DNA from: Rathayibacter sp. Leaf185
Lineage (GTDB): Bacteria; Actinomycetota; Actinomycetes; Actinomycetales; Microbacteriaceae
Assembly: GCF_001423885.1 (NCBI RefSeq)
Contig: NZ_LMPP01000009.1
Span: 22 to 64,021 of the forward strand
Reading direction: 5' to 3'
Length of the DNA stretch: 64,000 nt
The notes beneath the pieces were generated by a model. That model was not told the DNA's origin. It ran no database searches and saw only the letters and a program-made list of their open reading frames with translations. The position numbers were made by a program, and so were the translations under genes. This document shows, piece by piece, positions 27,728 to 36,704 of this stretch (within the stretch, counting starts at the first letter, position 1; the number at the start of each line of letters is the position of its first letter).

Positions 27728-29157
27728 CGGAGGATGGCCTTTCGTTCGATGCCGGCATCGCGGCGGAGGAGGTCGTCCTCGGTCTCGCCGCGCACGATCA
27801 CGCGGGCGCGGCCGTCGCGCACGGCGACGACCGGGGGGCGGCCGAGGTGGTTGTAGTTGCTCGAGAGCGACCAGCAGTAGGCGCCGGTCGCCGCGACCGC
27901 GAGCAGGTCGCCGGGCTCGACATCGGCCGGCAGGTAGTCGTCGTGCACGACGATGTCGCCCGACTCGCAGTGCTTGCCCGCGACCCGCACCAGGGCGGGT
28001 TCGGCGTCGGAGGCGCGGTTCGCGATCCGCGCCGTGTAGTCGGCTCCGTAGAGAGCGGGCCGGGCGTTGTCGCTCATCCCGCCGTCGACGCTGACGTAGC
28101 GCCTGACCGCACCCTCGCCGCCGACGACGACGTCCTTGATCGTGCCCACCTCGTAGAGGGTGAGGCCCGCCGGGCCGATCAGCGAGCGGCCGGGCTCGAT
28201 CGCGATGTGCGGGACCGGGATGCCGCGATCCGCGCACTGCTCGGCGACCGCGTCGGCGATGGCCGCCGCGATCTCGTCGATCGGAGTCGGGTCGTCGGCG
28301 CTCGTGTACGCGATGCCGAAGCCGCCACCGAGGTTGAGCTCGGGGACGGGGCCGCCGTCGAGCAGCGCCGCATGCACCTCGAGCAGCCGGGACGCCGACT
28401 CCGCGAACCCGGCGGAGCCGAAGATCTGCGAGCCGATGTGGCAGTGCAGGCCGAGGAAGCTCAGACTCGCGTGGGAGCGGATGCGAGCGACCGCCTCCGG
28501 GCAGTCGGCGAGCGTGATGCCGAACTTCTGGTCCTCGTGCGCGGTCGCGAGGAACTCGTGGGTGTGCGCGTGCACTCCGCTGTTCACGCGCAGCCGGACC
28601 GCCTGCACGCGGCCGAGGCGCTCGGCGGCGGCGGCGACCCGCTCGATCTCGATCAGGCTGTCGAGGACGATCGTGCCCAGCCCGACCTCGACCGCGCGGT
28701 CGATCTCGCGGAGCGACTTGTTGTTGCCGTGCAGCCCCAGCCGCGCGGGCTCGATGCCGGCGGCCAGAGCGACGGCGAGCTCGCCCCCGCTCGAGAGGTC
28801 GATGTTGAGGCCCTCGTCGCGCATCCAGCGCGCGACCTCGGTCGAGAGGAAGGCCTTGGCCGCGTAGTACACGGTGACTCCGGTGCCGATGCGGCCGAGC
28901 TCTCGGGCGAAGGCGTCGCGGGTCTGGACGGCGCGGCGGCGGGCATCGCCCTCGTCGACCACGTAGAGCGGAGTGCCGAACTGCGCGGCGAGCTCGGCGG
29001 CCCGGACGCCGGCGACGCTCAGGGCGCCGTCGACGCCGCGCGACGCGCCGTCGGACCAGACGCCGTGGACGAGCGTGTTCGCGTCGGCCGGGGCGAGCAG
29101 CCACTCAGGGGCGAGCGGGTGACGCGGGGCGCGGGCGGGCGCGTCGTCGTGTTCCAC
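27724..29157 (-). CDS. lysA: Diaminopimelate decarboxylase LysA
   Basis: 477 aa. Decarboxylates meso-diaminopimelate to L-lysine with PLP. Fold-type III motifs: VYYAAKAF with the Schiff-base Lys, LGLHCHIGSQI, ELNLGGGFGIAYT, and the dimer-interface C-x-x-D segment CESGDIV. A Gly/Ala-rich N-terminal extension of about 45 residues precedes the barrel. It begins the lysA-hom-thrC-thrB run and overlaps hom by 4 bp. The dapC, dapD and dapE genes of the same pathway lie 18-23 kb away in this window. Confidence 0.96.
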   Translation of the reverse strand: MEHDDAPARAPRHPLAPEWLLAPADANTLVHGVWSDGASRGVDGALSVAGVRAAELAAQFGTPLYVVDEGDARRRAVQTRDAFARELGRIGTGVTVYYAAKAFLSTEVARWMRDEGLNIDLSSGGELAVALAAGIEPARLGLHGNNKSLREIDRAVEVGLGTIVLDSLIEIERVAAAAERLGRVQAVRLRVNSGVHAHTHEFLATAHEDQKFGITLADCPEAVARIRSHASLSFLGLHCHIGSQIFGSAGFAESASRLLEVHAALLDGGPVPELNLGGGFGIAYTSADDPTPIDEIAAAIADAVAEQCADRGIPVPHIAIEPGRSLIGPAGLTLYEVGTIKDVVVGGEGAVRRYVSVDGGMSDNARPALYGADYTARIANRASDAEPALVRVAGKHCESGDIVVHDDYLPADVEPGDLLAVAATGAYCWSLSSNYNHLGRPPVVAVRDGRARVIVRGETEDDLLRRDAGIERKAILR

Positions 29158-29312
29158 GGGTGAGACCTCACAGGAGAGAGTGTGGGAGCGTCACTGCGTG
29201 GCGAGCGAGTCCGGATTGACCCCTGAAGCCAGCGAGTTGAGTGGCGGGCCGCGGGATTCCGCGGGCACAGCGCTCCGATCCTACCGGGCGGCGGCGCGAG
29301 CCCCTCGACGTC

Positions 29313-30089
29313 TCAGGGGCAGACGCCGGTCTCCTGCTGAGCGGGGTCGCTGAGGAAGGTCGGGGCCAGCGCGAAGGTCGCGTCCAGCGACTCCGCCGAC
29401 ACCACGGCGCCGGTGAGGGCGAGACCCCGGGGCACCGAGTCGGCGATGCAGACCGAGCGGGGTCCGAGCAGGCCGTCGGCGACAGGCCCGAAGCGCGACT
29501 CGACGTCGGAGGCGGTCAGTGTCGCCCCCGCGACCGTCACCTCCGAGGGCGTCAGCTCGATCGCTCCGTCCGCCGTTCCGAGCTCGATCCCGACGCCGGC
29601 CGCGAGGGTCAGTCCGAGCACCTCGACCGAGGTGTTCACCCGCACGAGCGGTGGGTCGAGGGTGACGCCGTCGATCGGCACCTCGCTCCGCGCGGCGACG
29701 AGGTCGCTGACCGAGGCGGGGTCGAGGGCGACGGTCGCGGTCCCGGAGTCGAGCGCACCCGATCCGCTCGCCGGCACACCTTCGAGGGTGACGTCGATAT
29801 CACCGTTCAGATCACCGAAGGCGACGTCGTCACTGCGGATGTCGAGCCGCTCGAGCCGCCCCGAGACCAGCTGCGGCAGCACGGCCCAGCCGGCCACCTC
29901 GACATCGACGGGGTGATCTGCGGGGAGCGAGAGCGCCTCCCGGATTCCCGATGCGGTTTGGTCGGCGACGGCGCGGCGAGCGAGGGAGTCGCCGACCACC
30001 GCGGCCACGACGAGCAGCACGACGACGACCGCCAGCACGAGGAGGAGGCGGCCGGTGCGCCGGCGTCGGGGCGCCGCTGCTGTGGTCAC
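29313..30089 (-). CDS. DUF2993 (LmeA-like) membrane-anchored protein
   Basis: 258 aa. The GTG at 30089 overlaps the argS stop by 4 bp and gives a basic N-terminus followed by one strong membrane helix ([19 protein letters not shown]), leaving the rest outside the membrane. The remainder ([34 protein letters not shown]) matches the DUF2993 family. The mycobacterial member LmeA takes part in lipomannan mannan elongation; whether this copy does the same is unknown. It has no enzyme motif. It sits between argS and lysA, and 155 bp separate it from lysA. Confidence 0.75.
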   Translation of the reverse strand: MTTAAAPRRRRTGRLLLVLAVVVVLLVVAAVVGDSLARRAVADQTASGIREALSLPADHPVDVEVAGWAVLPQLVSGRLERLDIRSDDVAFGDLNGDIDVTLEGVPASGSGALDSGTATVALDPASVSDLVAARSEVPIDGVTLDPPLVRVNTSVEVLGLTLAAGVGIELGTADGAIELTPSEVTVAGATLTASDVESRFGPVADGLLGPRSVCIADSVPRGLALTGAVVSAESLDATFALAPTFLSDPAQQETGVCP

Positions 30090-31744
30090 ATCCGGTCCGG
30101 AGCGGTCACGCCGAGCATCGAGAGGCCGTTGCGCAGGACCTGACCCGTCGCTTCGTTCAGCCGGAGGCGGGTGGAGTGCACCGCCTCGATCGGGTCGTCG
30201 CCCTGCGGCACGACCCGGCAGTTGTCGTACCAGCGGTGGTAGAGACCCGCGATCTCCTCGAGGTAGCGCGCGATGCGGTGCGGCTCGCGCAGCTCGGCCG
30301 CATGGGCGACGATGCGCGGGAACTCCTGCAGACCTCCCAGCAGCGCCGACTCGCTCGGGTGCACGAGCGTCTCGGGCGCGAACGGCTCGCGCGGCACTCC
30401 CGACGCCTCGGCCTTCACCGCGACCTGGCGGGTGCGGGCGTGCGCGTACTGCACGTAGTAGACGGGGTTGTCGTTGCTCCGCTTGGTCAGCAGATCGAGG
30501 TCGATGTCGAGGGTCGAGTCGGCGGAGGAGCGCACCAGCGAGTACCGAGCGGCGTCGACGCCGACGGCCTCGACCAGGTCCTCCATCGTCACGACCGTGC
30601 CGGCGCGCTTGGACATCCTCACGGCCTCTCCGTCCTTGAGGAGGTTGACGAGCTGGCCGATCAGGATCTCGAGGTTCACGCCCGGGGTGTCGCCGAACGC
30701 CGCGCACATCGCCATCATGCGGCCGATGTAGCCGTGGTGGTCGGCGCCGAGCATGATGATCGCCCGGTCGAAGCCGCGCTCGCGCTTGTCGAGGTAGTAG
30801 GCGAGGTCGCCCGCGATGTAGGCGGCCTCTCCGTCGCTCTTGATGATGACCCGGTCGCGGTCGTCGCCGAAGTCCGTGGTGCGCAGCCACGTCGCTCCGT
30901 CGGACTCGAAGATGTGGCCGAGCTCGCGGAGGCGCTCGATCGCGCGCTCGACCGCCCGCGACTCGTGCAGCGAGTTCTCGTGGAAGTAGACGTCGAAGTC
31001 GACCCCGAACTCGTGCAGGCTCTGCTTGATCTCGCCGAACATCAGGTCGACGCCGATCGAGCGGAAGGTCTCGGCGCGCTCCTGCTCGGGGAGGACCGAC
31101 AGGTCGCCCGGGTAGGCGGCGACGACGCGGTCGGCGATGTCGGCGATGTACGCGCCGCCGTAGCCGTCCTCCGGGGTCGGCAGACCGTCGTGGGCGGCGA
31201 GCAGGCTGCGGGTGAAGCGGTCGATCTGCGCGCCGTGGTCGTTGAAGTAGTACTCGCGCGTCACCTCGGCGCCCTGCGCGATCAGCACGCGGGCGAGACT
31301 GTCACCGACGGCCGCCCAGCGGGTACCGCCGATGTGGATGGGCCCGGTGGGGTTGGCGGAGACGAACTCGAGGTTCATCCGGAGTCCGGAGTAGAGGGAT
31401 CCGGTGCCGTACGAGTCCCCCGCCTCGACGATGACCCCGGCGAGCGCTCCGGCCGCCGCGGCGTCGAGACGCACGTTGAGGAATCCGGGACCCGCGACCT
31501 CGACGGTGGCGACGCCGTCGACGGCGCCGAGCCCCTCCGCCAGCTCGGACGCGAGCTCCCGGGGGTTCACGCCCACCTTCTTGGCGAGCTTCATCGCGAT
31601 GTTCGACGCCCAGTCGCCGTGGTCGCGGTTCTTGGGGCGCTCGAGGACGACGTCGGCGAGCGGCACCTCGACATCGCTTCCTCGTCGCTGCACGGCGTCG
31701 AGGACGAGGGCGTGCAGGGAGGCGGCGAGCTGTTCGGGAGTCAC
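30086..31744 (-). CDS. argS: Arginine-tRNA ligase
   Basis: 552 aa, class I aminoacyl-tRNA synthetase. The HIGH motif is HIGG ([20 protein letters not shown]), and the N-terminal additional domain and the C-terminal DALR anticodon-binding domain are both present. The KMSK-like motif is [15 protein letters not shown] start. It charges tRNA-Arg, and one such tRNA gene (CCG) lies 1.5 kb away on the other strand. It is followed by the DUF2993 gene with a 4-bp overlap. Confidence 0.96.
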   Translation of the reverse strand: MTPEQLAASLHALVLDAVQRRGSDVEVPLADVVLERPKNRDHGDWASNIAMKLAKKVGVNPRELASELAEGLGAVDGVATVEVAGPGFLNVRLDAAAAGALAGVIVEAGDSYGTGSLYSGLRMNLEFVSANPTGPIHIGGTRWAAVGDSLARVLIAQGAEVTREYYFNDHGAQIDRFTRSLLAAHDGLPTPEDGYGGAYIADIADRVVAAYPGDLSVLPEQERAETFRSIGVDLMFGEIKQSLHEFGVDFDVYFHENSLHESRAVERAIERLRELGHIFESDGATWLRTTDFGDDRDRVIIKSDGEAAYIAGDLAYYLDKRERGFDRAIIMLGADHHGYIGRMMAMCAAFGDTPGVNLEILIGQLVNLLKDGEAVRMSKRAGTVVTMEDLVEAVGVDAARYSLVRSSADSTLDIDLDLLTKRSNDNPVYYVQYAHARTRQVAVKAEASGVPREPFAPETLVHPSESALLGGLQEFPRIVAHAAELREPHRIARYLEEIAGLYHRWYDNCRVVPQGDDPIEAVHSTRLRLNEATGQVLRNGLSMLGVTAPDRM

Positions 31745-31825
31745 GGGGCACGATTCTACCGGCCGGTGCCGCCGCGCCTCCCCGGCGGTCGGCCCACCGC
31801 CGGAGCGGTTGCTAGGGTGCCTCGC

Positions 31826-32350
31826 ATGCGCCGTCCCGCTGCCCTCCTCGTCGCCGTCGCGCTCGCCGTCGCGCTCTCGGGGTGCTCGCAGGCGCAGGAG
31901 CCGTCACCGAGCGCCGACGCCGCGATCACCGGCACCCCTGTCCCTCTCTCCTGCGAGCAGCTCGTCCCCTCCTCGGCACTGACCGGGCTCTGGGCCGGCT
32001 TCTCGCCGGGCGACGTCGACCCCACCGCGGTCTCGGCCGAGATCGCCGGCTACGACGGAGTCGTCTGCGGCTGGTCGGACGACGCGGGGGCGACGTTCCA
32101 GCTCGCCGTCGCGCAGTTGGACCCCGAGATCATCGAGGCGCTGAAGAACGAGTACTACACGACCAGCAAGGCAGTCCCGACCTACGGCAAGCCGCCGGCG
32201 GTCGAGGGCTACTACGAGGTGGCGAGTGGCCGCGGAGTCGCGGACGCCTTCGTCGACCAGTACTGGCTGGAGGTGTCGAGCGAGTCGTTCGTGGAGCCGG
32301 GCGATCCAGAGCCTCTCGTCCGAGCGGCGCTGGACGCACTGGCCGGCTGA
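31826..32350 (+). CDS. Small lipoprotein of unknown function
   Basis: 174 aa. ATG 31826 begins a lipoprotein signal ([20 protein letters not shown]) with the lipobox ALSGC; a GTG three codons upstream is an alternative. The mature part is acidic and has two further Cys (LSCEQL and VVCGWSD) that could form a disulphide. I do not recognise a family, although the pattern (C-E-x-L-x-P near the start, C-x-W in the middle) is common in actinobacterial lipoproteins of about 170 aa. It ends 3 bp from the convergent transglutaminase-like gene. Confidence 0.75.
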   Translation: MRRPAALLVAVALAVALSGCSQAQEPSPSADAAITGTPVPLSCEQLVPSSALTGLWAGFSPGDVDPTAVSAEIAGYDGVVCGWSDDAGATFQLAVAQLDPEIIEALKNEYYTTSKAVPTYGKPPAVEGYYEVASGRGVADAFVDQYWLEVSSESFVEPGDPEPLVRAALDALAG

Positions 32351-32353
32351 GCG

Positions 32354-33148
32354 TCAGCCCAGCCGCATCGGCGACACGTGGTCGTCGTCGGGCAGCTCGT
32401 CGCACTCCGCATCCACGCTCATCGTCTCGAGCCGCAGGTCGGAGAGGTAGCTGCTGAGGAACGCGGTGTCGGCCGTGTCGCGGCCCGACGAGATGCGCAG
32501 CATCGAGCCCCGCGGGGCCAGGCGCGTCGCGTCGACCACGTGCCAGGCCCCGCCGACCCACGCCTCCGTCACGGCGTGGAAGTCCTTCGGCTGGAGCGCG
32601 GGCGCGTACACCGCGGTGACCCGCGCCGGGATGTCGAGCGCGCGGAGGAGACCGGCCACCGTGTGCGCGAAGTCGCGGCAGACGCCCTGGCCGCTCTCGA
32701 TCACCTGCGCCGCTCCTCCGGTGGCGACCGTCGACCCGTAGACGTAGGAGAGGCGCCCGTGCACCCACTCCTCGACCGCGAGGAGCGCCTCGAAGCCGCG
32801 CGCGCGACCGAACTCTCGCCGGGCGATACCGCCGAGGGCGTCCGCCTCGGCGTAGCGGCTCGGCCGCAGGTACTCGACCAGCTCGAGCTCGCTCGGCTCG
32901 TCGGGAGCGCCGTGGCCCTCGACCCTCGCCCGGTACTCGACCGACATCTCTCCCCGGTTCGCCTCCACCCGGTGGATGCGAGCACCGTGCCTCGCATCGA
33001 ATTCACGGACGGGCACCGGCTCACCGTCGAGCAGCACGGTGAACGAGTCCTCGAACCCGGTGCCGGTCGGGGCCGCAGCGACGAGGAAGATGAGGTCGGT
33101 CGGCCCGGAGAGACGCAGGCCCAGCGAGGCGGAGACGGTGCGCAGCAT
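32354..33148 (-). CDS. Transglutaminase-like cysteine protease domain protein
   Basis: 264 aa. The C-terminal part is a transglutaminase-like domain with a complete triad: Cys157 in GQGVCRDFAHT, His191 in KDFHAVTEAW and Asp206 in WHVVDATRL. The N-terminal 100 residues form the beta-rich domain typical of bacterial family members (LELVEYLRPSRY). No signal peptide is visible, so it is probably cytoplasmic. Such proteins usually act as peptidases or amidases; the substrate is unknown. It is divergent from the tRNA-Arg gene. Confidence 0.85.
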   Translation of the reverse strand: MLRTVSASLGLRLSGPTDLIFLVAAAPTGTGFEDSFTVLLDGEPVPVREFDARHGARIHRVEANRGEMSVEYRARVEGHGAPDEPSELELVEYLRPSRYAEADALGGIARREFGRARGFEALLAVEEWVHGRLSYVYGSTVATGGAAQVIESGQGVCRDFAHTVAGLLRALDIPARVTAVYAPALQPKDFHAVTEAWVGGAWHVVDATRLAPRGSMLRISSGRDTADTAFLSSYLSDLRLETMSVDAECDELPDDDHVSPMRLG

Positions 33149-33230
33149 GGCTCCATCGTGGCACGCCGTGCGCCCCGCGCCGGCGTCGGGGAGGCCCCTG
33201 CCCGAGTGCTAATGTTGACCGGTACTCCTG

Positions 33231-33305
33231 GCCCCCATAGCTCAGGGGATAGAGCACTGCCCTCCGGAGGCAGGGGCGTAGGTTCGAATCCTACTGGGGG
33301 CACCA
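33231..33305 (+). tRNA. tRNA-Arg (anticodon CCG)
   Basis: Complete cloverleaf. Acceptor GCCCCCA pairs with TGGGGGC; D-arm AGCTCAGGGGATAGAGC; anticodon stem CTGCC/GGCAG with loop CTCCGGA (anticodon CCG at 33264-33266); T-arm GTAGG-TTCGAAT-CCTAC; CCA is encoded (33303-33305). It reads CGG codons. An integrase remnant and a degenerate copy of the tRNA 3' part lie downstream, so its 3' end was probably used as an attachment site. Confidence 0.97.
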
Positions 33306-33306
33306 C
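33261..33306 (+). repeat. attL-like copy: tRNA-Arg 3' half
   Basis: Anticodon loop to CCA end of the tRNA. By eye it matches 34730-34775 at 37 of 46 ungapped positions, including the identical end CTGGGGGCACCAC. Confidence 0.6.
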
Positions 33307-33322
33307 TTCTCAAGGCCCTGAA

Positions 33323-33547
33323 TCACGAGGATCGTGTGTCGTTCCGAGCCTGCCCACGATCCGCCCACTGCGCCCTGATCGGGGCGGAAGAGACGGCGTC
33401 GCACAGCTGAGGGCAGATGTCGAGAGTGACCGCCGCGCAGACACCAACGAGCATCCGCTGCACGGCCTTCACATCGGCTCCGGCGCTGGTCGCGAGCGAC
33501 GCCGAAGCGTGCCGCAGCTCGTGTGGTGCGAGCCCCGGCAGTCCCAT
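33323..33547 (-). pseudogene. Tyrosine recombinase/integrase, C-terminal fragment
   Basis: About 75 codons. The segment GLAPHELRHASASLATSAG followed by ADVKAVQRML is the C-terminal catalytic region of phage-type tyrosine integrases (HxLRH box, then the QRMLGH box). The downstream block reads AAVTLDICPQLCD where functional enzymes have TLDxYxxLF, so the nucleophilic Tyr is lost and the GH of the RMLGH box is replaced. The open frame continues a short way upstream (TDDAATGESM) but no N-terminal or core domains follow. The fragment sits 18 bp from the tRNA-Arg gene and reads towards it, the usual place for the integrase of a tRNA-targeting element. Confidence 0.8.
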
Positions 33548-33620
33548 CGACTCGCCTGTGGCAGCGTCATCCGTGCGCGGAAGGCCCGCGCACCGGCCGC
33601 CGACGCACCGCTACGACCAC

Positions 33621-33737
33621 TCAGTCGTCGTCGGTCGCGCAGTTCACAGAGCAGTAGGGGTCGGCGAAGCGGCGAGGGCGCCGCCGGCACGAGTCGCAGC
33701 GTCCGGTGTGCAGAAGGGTTCGCAGAATAGCGGTCAT
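33621..33737 (-). CDS. 38-aa putative zinc-binding mini-protein (copy A)
   Basis: ATG 33737 to TGA 33621. Sequence pattern: basic N-terminus, then CDSC, PRR, ADPYCSVNC and a terminal DDD. The four Cys have the spacing C-X2-C-X11-C-X3-C, which fits a zinc ribbon or treble-clef fold. Its last 26 residues are identical at 17 positions to the 51-aa protein encoded at 38237-38392, including PRR, DPYCS and the DDD end. That similarity is the main evidence that this short frame is real. The YCS-x2-C block resembles YacG/DUF2256-type zinc motifs. Function unknown. It lies inside the eroded tRNA-Arg element. Confidence 0.55.
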   Translation of the reverse strand: MTAILRTLLHTGRCDSCRRRPRRFADPYCSVNCATDDD

Positions 33738-34110
33738 CGATGACTCCAGGGTGTAGGCGCCGCGACCACCGTGAGGCTGCGAGCATTCGGGTGCTCGCTG
33801 GTCGCTCGGGAGGCGCCAAAGTCATTCGTACCCGCCCCGCGATCGGATGGGAAGCCCTCCCGTCGAGGACCTGCGCGGGCTCGTGTCGGTTGTCTCGAGC
33901 GCGATCGCGGCACGACCCGCTTCGACCCCGACCATCCGCACCGCCCCCGCGGCCACCCCGACGCCGCCGTCGACGCGTACCGTCGGCATGGCGACGACGC
34001 GCCCTGGCTGCTCTCATGGAAAGGCGGAGTGGTCGTGATCGACTCCGAGACGGGCCGCTGCATGTGTGACGGCGAAGTCCGCGCGGACGCCGACCGGCGT
34101 GAGCGTGGCG

Positions 34111-34350
34111 GTCGCCGCTGACCAGCTCCTTCGTCACGCGCCGCAACTCTTCGGAGCGCCACAAGCCGAGTGCGTTCATGGTCGCGACGACCTCGGACAC
34201 CATGAACTCGTTCATGCGATTCACCTTCCGGTGCATCGTGCGCTCCGGGATCCCGATGCGTCTGGTCATCGCGGCATTCGTCGGATGGCCACGGTCGACC
34301 GCAACGGTGATGAGGGTGATCACCCGCTCGAAAGTCGGCCGATCGTCCAT
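34111..34350 (-). pseudogene. HTH transcriptional regulator fragment (phage-repressor-like)
   Basis: From ATG 34350 (MDDRPTFERVITLITVAV) about 80 codons look coding. MTRRIGIPERTMHRKVNRM followed by NEFMVSEVVATMNALGL fits an XRE-type helix-turn-helix, with the recognition helix around PERTMHRKVN. After about ELVSGDR the frame turns into Arg/His-rich, non-coding-looking sequence, so the 3' end is probably frameshifted or lost. A prophage or ICE immunity-type repressor is the likely origin. The end at 34111 is approximate. Confidence 0.5.
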
Positions 34351-34729
34351 CGTGAAGGCTGTGTCCGCCTGCGCATGACCGGCGCCGTTGCGTCTGCATC
34401 CACCGGCGAGTGTTCGACGAGGTGTTCGATCCATCTCGTGAGCAGCGAGAAGGTCGTCCACACTGTGGACCCCTCCGGGGCTCGTGTCAGGCGTGGAGTC
34501 CCTACCCCCTCCCCCCGGAGAAGGCTGCACAAGAGTGCGTAGCCCGGGCCAGGGGCCGTGATTCATCCGGACCCTTGAAGGGGGGACTCGCGTCACACCC
34601 CTCCTTGCTCGCATTCTGCCGACACTCCCCCGCAACCCTTGTGCGTGAGCAGGGTCCGAACGAGCGAGCAAGGCGAGAAAGACGCGGCTCAGGCGTCGAA
34701 ACTCCGCATCCTCGCGGGAAGCGATCGCC

Positions 34730-34775
34730 CCTCCAGGGGCGGGGGCGCAGGTTCTCATTCCGCTGGGGGCACCAC
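34730..34775 (+). repeat. Degenerate second copy of tRNA-Arg 3' half (attR-like)
   Basis: 37 of 46 positions match 33261-33306 without gaps, including CTGGGGGCACCAC. Substitutions break the anticodon and T stems (T-loop TTCTCAT instead of TTCGAAT), so it is not a functional tRNA. Fainter resemblance to the 5' half of the tRNA extends upstream to about 34702. It may mark the far end of an integrated element or be a decayed tRNA duplication. Confidence 0.6.
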
Positions 34776-34855
34776 GCGGAGGCGCTCTCCGTCCGATCGC
34801 CGAGCCCTGTCGGCTCTCACGATGTCGCAGATCGCGTGCCAGCGCCTCGCCCAAC

Positions 34856-35974
34856 ATGCGCCCATCGTCGGCGCTCGCCCACAGCCTGAATAGCCTGACG
34901 GGCGTGCCTCAGCGACTTGACAGCCTCACGAGCTTGCGATGGTTCGCCGCTCTTCTCGTTTTCTGCTTCCACGCCACAGCTCTCCTCGATGGCCCGTCCG
35001 CAACCGTCTTCGGTGTCCTGTCCTCATCGGGGCGAAGTGGTGTGACCTTCTTCTTCATCCTGTCGGGTTTCGTTCTGGCGTGGTCCCACCGGAGGTCAGT
35101 GACACCTGTGACGTTCTACAGGCGTCGGCTGTCGAGGATCTATCCGGTGTATGCGGTCACTCTGCTCGCAGGTGTCGCCGCGAAGATCGCAACCGACCCG
35201 GCTGCTCTCTCCGACGGCATCCTCACTCCGGTGCTTCTCCAAGCCTGGCTCCCGGATCACGACGTCATCCTCGCAATCAATGTCCCAGCCTGGTCCCTGT
35301 CGTGCGAGGCCTTTTTCTACCTTGTGTTCCCGCTCGTGATCCGTCCGGTTGTCGCTATGCGGTCGCGAGCACGATGGTTGATGGCAGCGGCGTCCGCCGC
35401 GGGCGTCCTTCTCGTTGGCGTGGTCGGATCCTTCGTCTCGGGCACGGGACGCATCGGGGACTCCGAGGTCGCCGACTGGCTGGTCGGGTACCTGCCACTG
35501 GCAAGGCTCCCGGAGTTCTTCCTCGGGGTCGTCTTCGCGGTCGCCCTACGGAAGGGCGAGATGCCCCGCATTCCACTCGCACTCGCTGGGGGGCTCTCGG
35601 TCGGAGCACTGGCGTTCGCCTCCGCGACACACTCCCTCATCGGCGTTGCTGCCGCGCCCGTCCTCGCCTTCGGTCTCCTCATCGTCTCAGCAGCGCAGTC
35701 CGATCTGGATGGCCGCGGCCGGTGGCTCCGACACCCCGTCCTCGTTCGTCTCGGCGCATGGTCCTACTCGTTCTACCTCGTGCATGTCCTTGCGATGGGC
35801 GCCGTCTCGACGGGGTCGGGCATGCTCGGCTTGGCGACTCGCGGCCCGACAGTGATCCTGCTCGTCTTCGCCGTCAGTCTCGCTTCCGCGGGTCTACTCC
35901 ACGCCTTCGTCGAACGCCCCGCAGATCGGCTGCTGAACGGGCGCAGCGCACGATCAGTCGTCGCCGACGCCTGA
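34856..35974 (+). CDS. Acyltransferase 3 family protein (OafA/YrhL-like)
   Basis: 372 aa from ATG 34856. A GTG at 34904 (VPQRLDSLTSLRWF) is an equally good or better start, because the family normally begins just before RLDSLTSLRWFAALLVF. About 10 membrane helices. Family motifs: FCFHA with the conserved catalytic His, GVTFFFILSGFVLAW, FYRRRLSRIYPVY, and LSCEAFFYLVFPL. It transfers acyl (usually acetyl) groups to extracytoplasmic sugars. It begins just beyond the degenerate tRNA copy and is convergent with an SGNH hydrolase, a domain often partnered with this family. Confidence 0.9.
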   Translation: MRPSSALAHSLNSLTGVPQRLDSLTSLRWFAALLVFCFHATALLDGPSATVFGVLSSSGRSGVTFFFILSGFVLAWSHRRSVTPVTFYRRRLSRIYPVYAVTLLAGVAAKIATDPAALSDGILTPVLLQAWLPDHDVILAINVPAWSLSCEAFFYLVFPLVIRPVVAMRSRARWLMAAASAAGVLLVGVVGSFVSGTGRIGDSEVADWLVGYLPLARLPEFFLGVVFAVALRKGEMPRIPLALAGGLSVGALAFASATHSLIGVAAAPVLAFGLLIVSAAQSDLDGRGRWLRHPVLVRLGAWSYSFYLVHVLAMGAVSTGSGMLGLATRGPTVILLVFAVSLASAGLLHAFVERPADRLLNGRSARSVVADA

Positions 35975-36031
35975 TCGACGAAGGGCTGAGCGTCATCGTC
36001 TGGGAGCCGGCATCGAAGAGCTCGTGCTGAA

Positions 36032-36628
36032 TCACGCCGTGACGATGATCTCCCGGAGGTCCTCGGCCGGCTTCTGCGCCATGTGGTCGTAGCCGGCCGT
36101 GTTCGGGTGGCCGAGCTCGATGTTCACCCACTCGGGCTGCGACGACGTCGGGAACCACGTCTCCGCCAGCGGGCTGATGAACTCGATCCGCTGCTCGGCC
36201 GCATACTCGCGGAGCACCTGGTCGACGTAGCGCTTGTTTGCATTCGAGTTGGTCGATATCGAGACCGGGCCGAGCATCAGGAGCCGCGCTGACGGGAAGT
36301 GCGCGCGCAGGGTCTGCACTGTGCTGCCCACCGCCTCCGCCGGTCCCGCGTTCTCGACGTTCTGGTCGTTCGATCCACCCGGGAGGATCACCAGCTGGAA
36401 CTCGTCTCCATGGCTCAGCGCGTCGATGCGCTGCTGGAAGGTGCCCAGACCGTCGTTCCCGGCCTTGAGGTAGCCCGTCGAGCCGACTCCCTCGACGGCG
36501 ACATCCCAGCCCTCGAGACAGCGCGGGAGCACCGCCGCGAAACTGTCGGAGCCGCGGTTCGCGACCCGCACGGTGATCCTCACCGCCGTCCTCTGCCACT
36601 CGTGCGTCAGTCCTCGAGCACGTGCCAT
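36032..36628 (-). CDS. SGNH/GDSL-like hydrolase domain protein
   Basis: 198 aa. The start at 36628 (MARARGLTHEW) has GGGGGA 6 bp upstream; the longer open frame has no homology. Blocks: RGSDSFAAVL (block I, with GSDS instead of the usual GDS), VGSTGYL (block II Gly), LPGGSNDQ (block III Asn) and IELGHPNTAGYDHMA (block V, His present but the usual D-x-x-H Asp replaced by Glu-Leu-Gly). It may therefore be a divergent or weakened enzyme, or one whose N-terminus is altered. No signal peptide is visible. It lies between two membrane acyltransferase genes, so polymer acetylation or deacetylation is the likely theme. Confidence 0.7.
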   Translation of the reverse strand: MARARGLTHEWQRTAVRITVRVANRGSDSFAAVLPRCLEGWDVAVEGVGSTGYLKAGNDGLGTFQQRIDALSHGDEFQLVILPGGSNDQNVENAGPAEAVGSTVQTLRAHFPSARLLMLGPVSISTNSNANKRYVDQVLREYAAEQRIEFISPLAETWFPTSSQPEWVNIELGHPNTAGYDHMAQKPAEDLREIIVTA

Positions 36629-36704
36629 CGGATGTCCCCCGTGATCGGATACCTGATCGCTGCGGGACCGATCGCGGGCCACCGGCTCTTCCTGCGGGCG
36701 GTCC

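Larger units (their letters stand above)
33261..34775. mobile_element. Eroded integrative element at tRNA-Arg
   Basis: Bounded by the 3' part of tRNA-Arg (33261-33306) and a degenerate collinear copy (34730-34775), 1,469 bp apart. The interval contains a decayed tyrosine integrase fragment next to the tRNA, a small zinc-binding protein gene and an HTH-protein fragment. The remaining stretches have only short frames. One of these is a plus-strand frame at about 33771-34121, ending with a plausible run WLLSWKGGVVVIDSETG, that I could not assign. This is the expected arrangement for a tRNA-integrated phage or ICE that has lost nearly everything. It is interpreted from sequence alone. Confidence 0.6.

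Noticed and set aside
33771-34121. Plus-strand frame of 116 codons inside the tRNA-Arg remnant, ending with a plausible WLLSWKGGVVVIDSETG stretch
   Set aside because: Only the last third looks protein-like and no family or ribosome site is visible. Mentioned under the element but not called as a gene.
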